A stretch of 11,244 nt of DNA from Gammaproteobacteria bacterium (GTDB lineage: Bacteria > Pseudomonadota > Gammaproteobacteria > Pseudomonadales > Azotimanducaceae): assembly GCA_030430515.1 (NCBI GenBank), contig JAUIKX010000096.1, forward strand, positions 1 to 11,244, in the 5' to 3' direction. Below, piece after piece: positions 5,304 through 11,244 of the stretch. The position numbers and the translations under genes were made by a program. Numbering within the stretch: the stretch's first letter is position 1; each line of letters opens with the position of its first letter. The notes below the pieces were generated by a model. The model searched no databases and was not told where the DNA came from. It saw only the letters and a list, made by a program, of their open reading frames with translations.

Positions 5304-8188
5304 GCTTCACCTCCCTGCATCCAGGACATCACGGTACGCTGCTTCCTGCGACGGATCTGACCGTAAACGAGGTAAACCGCCAGAACGCCCAGCAAGGCAA
5401 CGATGTAGTTCAGATATTCGATGGTGGTCTGCGTCGACGGTTCCATGGGCGGGAGGGTCCGGTTGAAATTGCCTCGCGCACGGATACCCGTGAGGCTGTC
5501 GTCTTCGAGCGCCCAATCCACCAGGTTGGCCATCATCTGTACAGTGTTGCCATACAGCATGCCGTCTGCCGCGCCCACCATTCTCAAGGTCTGGTCAGAC
5601 AGAAAGCCGTTCGATGCAAAGACGAACAGCCGCGCCGACTCCGGTGATTTTTCGACAACAGAGGCAAACACAGGGTCGGTCGCGTCTTCGCTGTCTTCAG
5701 GCTCTTCCGGCTGAGTCTCCGCCGCTTCGAGAAGCGGCGACTTCTGCCCCTGGAAGTAGGACGTGAACCGTCCCTGCAAGCCAACGGCCAGCAACCGGCT
5801 CGCAGTATCGCCTTCCGGCACGAAGCCGGAGACACCGCGCTCGTCTGCTTTGGGCACGACATCCTTATCGTCGGAGAGCCACGCACCATTCGAAGAGCGA
5901 AGCAATTCAGTTACGTCGAACTGCTCCGCTGCGCCATCCTTCAGCTCGATGGGCGACGCCCAGGGCACCGTGATCTGAGGCAGCCCCTGCAGGAACGCCT
6001 CGTCAGACATGCCATCAGGTCTGATATCGACAAAGTACGGGTAATCCAGCATCACCAACTCCTGAAAGCTGAAGCCCCCGACCTCGCGGGTGACCGGGAC
6101 CGGAAATGCGGCATTCTGCGGATCCATCACCAACGACTCCCCAATCGTGACACCGTGATGGGCCAGCCAGTCCTCGAGCCCCGAGGTCTGACGGGCGGCC
6201 GTCAGGCTCTGCTGGGCGATGGTCGCGTCAAAGGGCGCGGTGGCGAGCACCACTGTGCCACCACGCATCAGAAACTGATCAACGGCAAAAAGCTGCTTTT
6301 CGTTCAGGTTTTCCGCATCGACGACCATCAGAAGCTCGGCACTGGCCGGCACTTCACCTTCCGTCAGGTCTGTGGTCTCAACGTCGAAGTCGCTGGCGAG
6401 AAAATCCTGCAGCTGCGTGAACTGCGCTCCCTGCTGCGGCATGTAGGGATTGGTCGGCGCCGGCGGGGCCGGAGCCACCAACGCCATGGATTTCAGAAGC
6501 CCGGAGGCAAAACGCTTGAGCCCCTCTTCGATGCCTTTTCTTGTGGCATCTTCCGAAAGTGCTTCAGGAATGGGGATCTGCACCACCGTGTCACCCTGCT
6601 TGAGGGTGAGGTAAAAATAGAACGTGTTCGGGTCGAGCAGACTCATCGCCATAGGCTGAAAGCCGTAGCTTGCGGCGATTTCTTCAGCCACCGCGCCACC
6701 ATCGGCGTCGGGATCTATCAGCTCTGCAGAGAATTTGCCGTCACTTTCGCTCTCAAGGGCACCAAGCACGGTCTGGAGCGTTTCCCGGAAATCAGCAAGC
6801 GCCTCCGGCAAGCGTTCGTCTGAAGACACATAGCCGGTAAAGGAAACCGGATCGGCGATGTTGGCAAACAGCGATCCACCGCCCTGAAAACCGTACAGCA
6901 CTTTCTTGATGCTGCGGGTCAGGTCGAACTCCGGGTTACGCAGCTGCACATCGAGGTCGGTTTCGCCTTTCGCTTTGACTTCGATCAGATCGCGGAAGTC
7001 GAGCACCTCGTACTCATCGCCGTACAGAATCAGGACGTCGAAATACGCGTTGACCAACGCCGATCCGTAACGTTCTTCCACCTGAAACGGAACCGAACGA
7101 ATACCGTACTTGGTATTTGCCTCATCCTCAGCTTGCGCATCTTTGGCGGGGTCGACGATCTCCACCCGCACACGGCCACCACCTGCCTGTTCGTACTCGC
7201 GCAGCAGATCCTTCATGCGCGGTACGAGCGGTGCCAGCAGCGCATGGGTTTTCTCAGAGAAATAGCCGCGGATCAGCATCGGTTCACGCAGCTGGTCAAG
7301 ATAGGAACGGGTTGCCTGCGACAGGGTGTATTGGCGACCTTCGGTGAGATCGAAACGGAGGCTACTGACGTTAGCCAACCAGACGTTCGCCACAAGAATG
7401 TTCAGCACGAGCAACGCCGTACCCGCCTGCCAGGCGCGATGGCGGGCTGTGGGCGCATCATCTGCCCACCGCTCCCGTTCGAGCGCGTAAACATTCAGCG
7501 TAAGAAACGCAGCGGCGATCGACACGTAGTAGTAGAGATCGCGTACATCGAGAATGCCGCGGGCAATGGAGGCAAAGCGCGAGCCGCTGCCGAGGCTATA
7601 CAGCAGTTCGGTGAGCCAACCGCCCGTATAGTTGGTGAGCATCGACGCGCCCAGCATGTAGAACAACCCGCAGACGAGCGCCGAGATAAGGAGCGCAACG
7701 ATCTGGCTCTGGGATTTCGCGCTGACATAAAGGCCGATGGCCAGGTACGCCGCCCCCAGGAGCAACGCCGCCACATACCCCGCAAACACCGGCCCCCAGT
7801 CCAGGTTGGCGATGAACGAGATCGTGAGCGGTAACGGCAGGGTCAACGCCAGCGCCAGCGCCAGCAGCAACCAGCAGGCGAGAAACTTGCCCAGCACAAA
7901 CTCCCAGGTGCTCGCCGGCAGCGTCGCTACGAACTCAAGGGTTCCTGTACGCCGCTCCTCGCTCCACATGCGCATGGAGATGGCCGAACTGAGGAAAATC
8001 ATCAGCACAGGCATGGCCTCGAACATCGGCCGGACATCGGCAATGTTGCGAGCGAAGAACGCCTCCAGCCAGAAGAACGTGAAGAGGGTCACCGCCAGGA
8101 ACAGGGTGATGAAGAGATAACCGGTCGGCGAGGCGAAAAACAGGTTGAGCTCTTTACGCTCGATCTCTCGAATCACTGCAAACTGCAT
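5300..8188 (-). CDS. ABC-2 permease fused to GldG-like auxiliary domain
   Basis: A 962-residue inner-membrane protein. Residues 1-240 are an ABC-2 permease with about six membrane segments (22-44, 57-75, 101-125, 134-155, 161-183, 218-236). The family's cytoplasmic motif SEERRTGTLEFVATLP is at 76-91. A seventh segment (254-275) leads to RFDLTEGRQYTLS (278-290), the hallmark start of GldG/ABC-auxiliary proteins. The large periplasmic part runs to about 920 and ends in a last membrane segment (925-943) with a basic RRRKQR tail. In Flavobacterium the equivalents GldF and GldG are separate proteins; here they are one chain. FLMRGGTVVLATAPF (639-653) is a conserved core strand of the auxiliary domain. 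A Pro/Ala-rich linker lies at 572-580 and an acidic one at about 824-838. GGAGG lies 8 bases before the start. The start overlaps the ATPase stop as TGATG. Substrate unknown; gliding itself is not implied. Confidence 0.93.
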   Translation of the reverse strand: MQFAVIREIERKELNLFFASPTGYLFITLFLAVTLFTFFWLEAFFARNIADVRPMFEAMPVLMIFLSSAISMRMWSEERRTGTLEFVATLPASTWEFVLGKFLACWLLLALALALTLPLPLTISFIANLDWGPVFAGYVAALLLGAAYLAIGLYVSAKSQSQIVALLISALVCGLFYMLGASMLTNYTGGWLTELLYSLGSGSRFASIARGILDVRDLYYYVSIAAAFLTLNVYALERERWADDAPTARHRAWQAGTALLVLNILVANVWLANVSSLRFDLTEGRQYTLSQATRSYLDQLREPMLIRGYFSEKTHALLAPLVPRMKDLLREYEQAGGGRVRVEIVDPAKDAQAEDEANTKYGIRSVPFQVEERYGSALVNAYFDVLILYGDEYEVLDFRDLIEVKAKGETDLDVQLRNPEFDLTRSIKKVLYGFQGGGSLFANIADPVSFTGYVSSDERLPEALADFRETLQTVLGALESESDGKFSAELIDPDADGGAVAEEIAASYGFQPMAMSLLDPNTFYFYLTLKQGDTVVQIPIPEALSEDATRKGIEEGLKRFASGLLKSMALVAPAPPAPTNPYMPQQGAQFTQLQDFLASDFDVETTDLTEGEVPASAELLMVVDAENLNEKQLFAVDQFLMRGGTVVLATAPFDATIAQQSLTAARQTSGLEDWLAHHGVTIGESLVMDPQNAAFPVPVTREVGGFSFQELVMLDYPYFVDIRPDGMSDEAFLQGLPQITVPWASPIELKDGAAEQFDVTELLRSSNGAWLSDDKDVVPKADERGVSGFVPEGDTASRLLAVGLQGRFTSYFQGQKSPLLEAAETQPEEPEDSEDATDPVFASVVEKSPESARLFVFASNGFLSDQTLRMVGAADGMLYGNTVQMMANLVDWALEDDSLTGIRARGNFNRTLPPMEPSTQTTIEYLNYIVALLGVLAVYLVYGQIRRRKQRTVMSWMQGGEA

Positions 8189-9084
8189 CAGGCCACCTCC
8201 TCATTCACCTGGCGGAACACCGTTTCGAGGTCCTTCTGCACCGCGGTAATCTGCTGAACACTGGCACCGCTTCCCACAAGCGCCTCGGTGATCGCTGAGG
8301 CACAGTCATCCATGGGACCCGAAACCTGCACCTGCCACGCATTATCTTCGCGAACGACGCCGGAGACCCCGGGTACATTGCGCAGCGTGTTCTCCACAGC
8401 ATCACCCTGCGCCCGAACCCGAAGGCTCTGAGCGTCGACCAGATCAGCAAGCCGCGCATCCAAGGCCAGGCGACCTGAGCGAAGTATCAGCGCACGGTCA
8501 CAAACCGCACTGACCTCCTGCATGATGTGGGTGGAGAGGATCACCGTCGCGTGCGAGGAAAGCTCACGGATCAACGATCGCATATGCTGCGTCTGCGAGG
8601 GGTCCAGCCCGTTCGTGGGCTCATCGAGAATGAGAAAATCGGGGTTATGAAGTATCGCCTGCGCAACACCCACCCGCTGCTTGAACCCCCTGGAAAGCGT
8701 CGAGATCGGCGATGAGAGCTTTTCCTCGAGCTCGGTACTGCGCACCGCTGGCGGCACAGCTTGCGCCGGATCCAGCCCTCGCAGCCGAGCTACGTAAGCC
8801 AGATAATCTGCAACAGTGAGCTCGGGATAAACCGGCAGGTTCTCCGGCAGGTAACCAATCCGGGACTGCGCCTGGTCAGGTTGTTCGACAATCGGTACGC
8901 CATCCATCAGCACCCGTCCCGCAGATGGCTCCAGATAGGCCGTGAGCATCTTCATGATCGTGGTTTTGCCCGCGCCGTTGTGCCCCAGCAGGCCCACGAC
9001 TTCTCCCGGCTCGATGCGAAAAGACACATCTTCAACGGCCAGGAAATCGCCATAGCGACGGGTGAGTCCCTCCGCTTGCAGCAT
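8188..9084 (-). CDS. ABC transporter ATP-binding protein (GldA-like)
   Basis: A 298-residue cytoplasmic ATPase that powers the fused permease encoded next. Walker A is GHNGAGKTT (34-42), the signature is LSRGFKQR (130-137, a variant of LSGGQ), Walker B is LILDEP (151-156), the D-loop follows, and the switch His is H186 in STHIMQE. At the Q-loop the sequence is IGYLPEN with Glu81, a substitution common in ABC-2 exporter ATPases of this type. The C-terminal 90 residues form the extra domain usual in drug-export-like ATPases. The start is strong: AAGGAGT lies 6 bases before ATG 9084. It is the first gene of a three-gene operon, diverging from the alpha/beta hydrolase across 83 bases. The C-terminal end overlaps the permease start by one base. 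Confidence 0.96.
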   Translation of the reverse strand: MLQAEGLTRRYGDFLAVEDVSFRIEPGEVVGLLGHNGAGKTTIMKMLTAYLEPSAGRVLMDGVPIVEQPDQAQSRIGYLPENLPVYPELTVADYLAYVARLRGLDPAQAVPPAVRSTELEEKLSSPISTLSRGFKQRVGVAQAILHNPDFLILDEPTNGLDPSQTQHMRSLIRELSSHATVILSTHIMQEVSAVCDRALILRSGRLALDARLADLVDAQSLRVRAQGDAVENTLRNVPGVSGVVREDNAWQVQVSGPMDDCASAITEALVGSGASVQQITAVQKDLETVFRQVNEEVA

Positions 9085-9155
9085 CCTCTACTCCTTTACC
9101 TCTGACGCTCGCGCGAAGGTAAGGGCATCTCCAGGAAATTCAAGAGGCGAAAACG

Positions 9156-9161
9156 TATTAT
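9156..9161 (+). promoter_or_regulatory. Putative -10 box for the alpha/beta hydrolase
   Basis: TATTAT (5 of 6 to TATAAT) ends 6 bases before the only in-frame start codon, ATG 9168. The expected transcription start therefore falls on or next to the A of that ATG, which would make the message leaderless. No usable ribosome site lies upstream of the ATG: the closest GAGG is about 20 bases away. No good -35 hexamer is visible at the right distance. Confidence 0.35.
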
Positions 9162-9167
9162 GTCGTC

Positions 9168-9767
9168 ATGACAGGATATTTCGACATCGCCGGGCCGGCA
9201 GGCGCCCTCGAGGCAATGACGACCGACACCGATACAGATCGCTCGCAATGGGCGGTTCTGTGCCACCCGCATCCTCAGTACGGCGGCAGTATGCACGACG
9301 CCGTTCTGAACGTGCTGAGCGATGTGCTCCTGGAACGGGGAATCTCCGTTCTGCGTTTCAACTTTCGCGGCGTCGGCCAGTCCGAAGGGATATTCGATCG
9401 AGGCATTGGTGAGGTGGAAGACCTCAAAGCCGCAGTAAGCTGGCTAACGAGCGAAAAGGAACCAGCACGGATGCTGCTCGGCGGCTATTCGTTCGGCTCA
9501 AACGTCGCCTGGAGAGCCTGTCAGAATGGGCTGCATCCGGATCTGTTGCTGCTCATCGCACCGCCGGTAGGCGCCATGGACTTCAGCGGCGCCGGCCCCG
9601 GCTGCCCGGTACATGCGTTTGCCGGCGACCTGGACGAGTTCATAGATAGCAGTCAACTCGACGCATGGCAGGGCATCACCATTCACCAGATCACCGGTGC
9701 CAATCACTTTTTCATGGGGCGCTGGCAGGAACTGAACGATTCACTGAGGGTTGCCCTGGATACCTAA
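9168..9767 (+). CDS. Small alpha/beta hydrolase (COG2945-like)
   Basis: A 199-residue cytosolic hydrolase. The nucleophile elbow is GGYSFGS with Ser108. His180 in GANHFFMGRW is the likely catalytic His, and Asp154 or Asp156 in FAGDLDEF the acid. The N-terminal CHPHPQYGGSM (32-42) and FNFRGVGQSEG (65-75) blocks are typical of the short bacterial alpha/beta hydrolases sometimes annotated as dienelactone-hydrolase-like or COG2945. It probably hydrolyses an ester or thioester; the substrate is not evident. No upstream start exists in frame, and a short three-codon ATG frame (9160-9171) overlaps the start as ATGA. It diverges from the ABC operon. Its last 4 bases overlap the convergent NnrU gene. 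Confidence 0.93.
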   Translation: MTGYFDIAGPAGALEAMTTDTDTDRSQWAVLCHPHPQYGGSMHDAVLNVLSDVLLERGISVLRFNFRGVGQSEGIFDRGIGEVEDLKAAVSWLTSEKEPARMLLGGYSFGSNVAWRACQNGLHPDLLLLIAPPVGAMDFSGAGPGCPVHAFAGDLDEFIDSSQLDAWQGITIHQITGANHFFMGRWQELNDSLRVALDT

Positions 9768-10444
9768 ACCAGCGGTACTCCCGACAGCCATCCATGCAGC
9801 AGGTAGAGCCCGACGTTCGCACCGATACCCACCAGAGCCGGAAGTACCAGTTCTTTGGGAACGAACTTGTTCTTTCCCCGCAGAATAGCGGCAAACGGCA
9901 CGTTTGACGTTGCGTCCGAGAACGCGCCCCACTGCTCACCAAGTTTTGCAGCTTTCTTTCTGTCGATGAGCAGCGTGCCGATCGCGGCCAGCAGGAAAAA
10001 CGTCGCGAAAAACACCACAGAAACCACATCACCGTTGGCAACAATGTGAGATGCCGCCCAGAGCATCGTGCCCCACATGAATGGATGCCTGGTAATACGC
10101 AGCATGCCGCGAGTTTCGAATGTACCGTCCTGAAGCGCGCCATCCGCACCGACCTGCGTGGGGTTGCGCACCAGAAAGCCGCCGAAAATCAGAACGGATG
10201 CCAGCGGCATGACGATCTTCGGCACCATGTATAGCTCGGGGCTCGGATACCAGAAATACTCGGTGCGCGGCACATTGCCGTAGACCCAGATGATGTACCC
10301 GAACGCAGCAAAGGAAACAAGTGAATAGACGCCCAGAAAGCCATTCTCCCCCAGCACGCCGACCAGCTGCGGCCTCAGCGAGGTGCTGGACATGCCGAAG
10401 TGCGTCACCAGAAGAATCATTCCAGCCAGTATCATCTCGAACAT
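9764..10444 (-). CDS. NnrU-family integral membrane protein
   Basis: A 226-residue protein with about six membrane segments (roughly 3-18, 36-56, 74-92, 124-137, 140-160, 199-220). Family marks are the His in the first helix (H15 in VTHFGMS) and the strongly conserved RITRHPFMWG (116-125). NnrU was named from a nitrite/nitric oxide reduction locus. Its homologue Z-ISO is the heme-containing 15-cis-zeta-carotene isomerase of plants, so the conserved His residues may hold heme. No denitrification, nitric oxide or carotenoid gene is visible here, so the role is open. The start is ATG 10444; upstream there is only a weak GGCGG. A second ATG at 10435 is possible. It diverges from the SDR gene across 81 bases and converges on the alpha/beta hydrolase. 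Confidence 0.9.
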   Translation of the reverse strand: MFEMILAGMILLVTHFGMSSTSLRPQLVGVLGENGFLGVYSLVSFAAFGYIIWVYGNVPRTEYFWYPSPELYMVPKIVMPLASVLIFGGFLVRNPTQVGADGALQDGTFETRGMLRITRHPFMWGTMLWAASHIVANGDVVSVVFFATFFLLAAIGTLLIDRKKAAKLGEQWGAFSDATSNVPFAAILRGKNKFVPKELVLPALVGIGANVGLYLLHGWLSGVPLV

Positions 10445-10474
10445 TTCGCTACCGCCAGCCTTTGCGCTTCAGAT

Positions 10475-10492
10475 TGGCAGGTTAGAATGCCA
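10475..10492. promoter_or_regulatory. Inverted repeat TGGCA-N8-TGCCA overlapping a putative SDR -10 box
   Basis: The arms are TGGCA (10475-10479) and TGCCA (10488-10492). Between them lies TAGAAT (10483-10488; 5 of 6 to TATAAT), which would start transcription near 10495, about 31 bases before the SDR ATG. A dimeric repressor bound here would block that promoter. No good -35 is seen (TTGCGC at 10462-10467 is poor). It lies in the divergent gap with the NnrU gene, so it could act on both. Confidence 0.3.
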
Positions 10493-10525
10493 CACTGAAC
10501 GAATTTTTCAGAGAAGGGGAACGAT

Positions 10526-11244
10526 ATGGCTGGACGTCTGCAAGGCAAAATCGCACTCATCACCGGCGCCGCTCGCGGCCTGGGTAAGGCCATCGCCGAG
10601 CGTTTCGTAGAGGAAGGGGCACAGGTCATCATCAACGACCTGCATCTGGCCCCGGCCGAGGAAACGGCAAAGGCGCTCGGTGGTCACGGCGTGGCGGCCG
10701 ACGTTTCCGACTCGGCTTCAGTGGCGGCCATGTTCACGCGGGTTCGTGAGATCACCGACCGCCTGGACATTCTGGTGAACAACGCCGGAATCAGCGGCAT
10801 GGAAGGCGACAACGACGCCAAGGCCCGGGTCGCGAAAATGGTTGAAAGAGCCGAGAGCGCGGCGATGGGAGAACCCGTGCCGGACAACGCTCTGCTCGAC
10901 GTCTCAGACAACGACTGGAACCGCATGATCGGCATCCACATGGGCGGCACCTTTTTCTGCTCCAGGGAAGCACTGCGCATGATGAGCGCCCAGGGCAGCG
11001 GCAACATCATCAACATGGGCAGCATCATGGGCACCTTCGGCCGGCCCGGCGGAACCCCCTACTGCGCGGCAAAGGCCGGCATTCTCGGCTTCACCCGTTC
11101 GCTTGCGCATGAGCTGGCTAATCAGAACATCCGCGTGAACGCCATCGCGCCGGGATGGATCCACACCGACATGACCGATCCGCTGGAGCCACTGCATCCA
11201 CTGCTGAAAGCGCAAACGCCTCTGGGCCGTCTCGGCGACCCGGA
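10526..11244 (+). CDS. Short-chain dehydrogenase/reductase (SDR), 3' end beyond the window
   Basis: The frame is open for 239 codons to the window edge, probably missing only the last few dozen residues. The coenzyme motif is TGAARGLG (13-20). Asp38 at the end of the second strand (VIINDLH) favours NAD(H) over NADP(H). NNAG is at 85-88. Catalytic Ser166 (NMGSIMG), Tyr179 and Lys183 (YCAAK) are all present, followed by APGWIHTDMT (208-217). It is a classical FabG-like oxidoreductase; the substrate is unknown. Two oddities: about 30 extra residues lie between NNAG and the next helix (about 90-125), and the usual catalytic Asn position is His138 (GIHMGGTFF). AAGGGGA 5-6 bases upstream fixes the start at ATG 10526. 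It has its own promoter region, shared divergently with NnrU. Confidence 0.95.
   Translation, partial: MAGRLQGKIALITGAARGLGKAIAERFVEEGAQVIINDLHLAPAEETAKALGGHGVAADVSDSASVAAMFTRVREITDRLDILVNNAGISGMEGDNDAKARVAKMVERAESAAMGEPVPDNALLDVSDNDWNRMIGIHMGGTFFCSREALRMMSAQGSGNIINMGSIMGTFGRPGGTPYCAAKAGILGFTRSLAHELANQNIRVNAIAPGWIHTDMTDPLEPLHPLLKAQTPLGRLGDP

Noticed and set aside
6155..6823. Plus-strand frame of 222 codons inside the permease-GldG gene
   Set aside because: It is rich in Arg, Gly and His as is typical of antisense frames in GC-rich genes, and the opposite strand encodes a clear GldG-like domain.
7133..7834. Plus-strand frame of 233 codons inside the permease region
   Set aside because: Same reason: antisense shadow of membrane segments and the ABC-2 permease motif, with no start signals.
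5300..9084. Classifying the ABC/GldG/DUF4340 operon as gliding motility genes
   Set aside because: Only the Gld-like transporter components are present, none of the other gliding proteins, and the likely host group does not use this gliding machinery.
1..11244. Mobile elements, CRISPR, phage, toxin-antitoxin or defence genes
   Set aside because: No transposase, integrase, spaced repeats or recognisable defence domain was found on either strand, and the compact coding layout is typical of a core chromosome.

Overview
The window reads as ordinary chromosomal DNA of a fairly GC-rich proteobacterium, most likely a gammaproteobacterium. The grounds are the YfcG-like glutathione transferase, the proteobacterial Q-x-H-x-H type HIT protein, NnrU and a GGDEF protein with a histidine-kinase-type 7TM sensor. 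This placement is inferred from protein families, not from a marker gene. I see no transposase, integrase, tRNA, rRNA, CRISPR array or prophage gene. Coding density is very high and no gene-free stretch exceeds about 130 bases.

Layout, left to right. (1) The C-terminal end of a TauD/TfdA-type dioxygenase runs in from the left edge (+). It is followed on the minus strand by a GFA-family zinc protein and a small cupin. (2) A HIT-family protein (+) converges on a minus-strand pair: a YfcG-like glutathione transferase and a secreted DUF3108-like protein. (3) A membrane diguanylate cyclase (+; 7TM-PAS-GGEEF with I-site) diverges from the transferase. (4) A tightly coupled minus-strand operon of three genes follows: an ABC ATPase, a 962-residue fusion of an ABC-2 permease with a GldG-like periplasmic domain, and a DUF4340 membrane-anchored protein. 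Start and stop codons overlap at both junctions, so this is one transporter-like complex of the Gld (gliding-associated) type. (5) A small alpha/beta hydrolase (+) diverges from the ABC operon and converges on an NnrU-family membrane protein (-). (6) A short-chain dehydrogenase/reductase (+) runs off the right edge; its frame is open to the window end.

Most genes are small oxidoreductases or hydrolases of general or xenobiotic metabolism (dioxygenase, GFA, GST, hydrolase, SDR) with no shared pathway visible. The only clear multi-gene system is the ABC/GldG/DUF4340 operon. All four convergent gene pairs overlap or abut at their 3' ends (7, 17, 0 and 4 bases), leaving no room for conventional terminators between them. 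Divergent pairs are separated by about 80 to 130 bases that carry small inverted repeats and promoter-like hexamers.

I did not find a convincing undescribed system. The most rewarding items to follow are the permease-GldG fusion with its internal repeat, the compact convergent junctions, the SDR with an extra loop and a His at the usual catalytic Asn position, and two possible leaderless starts.
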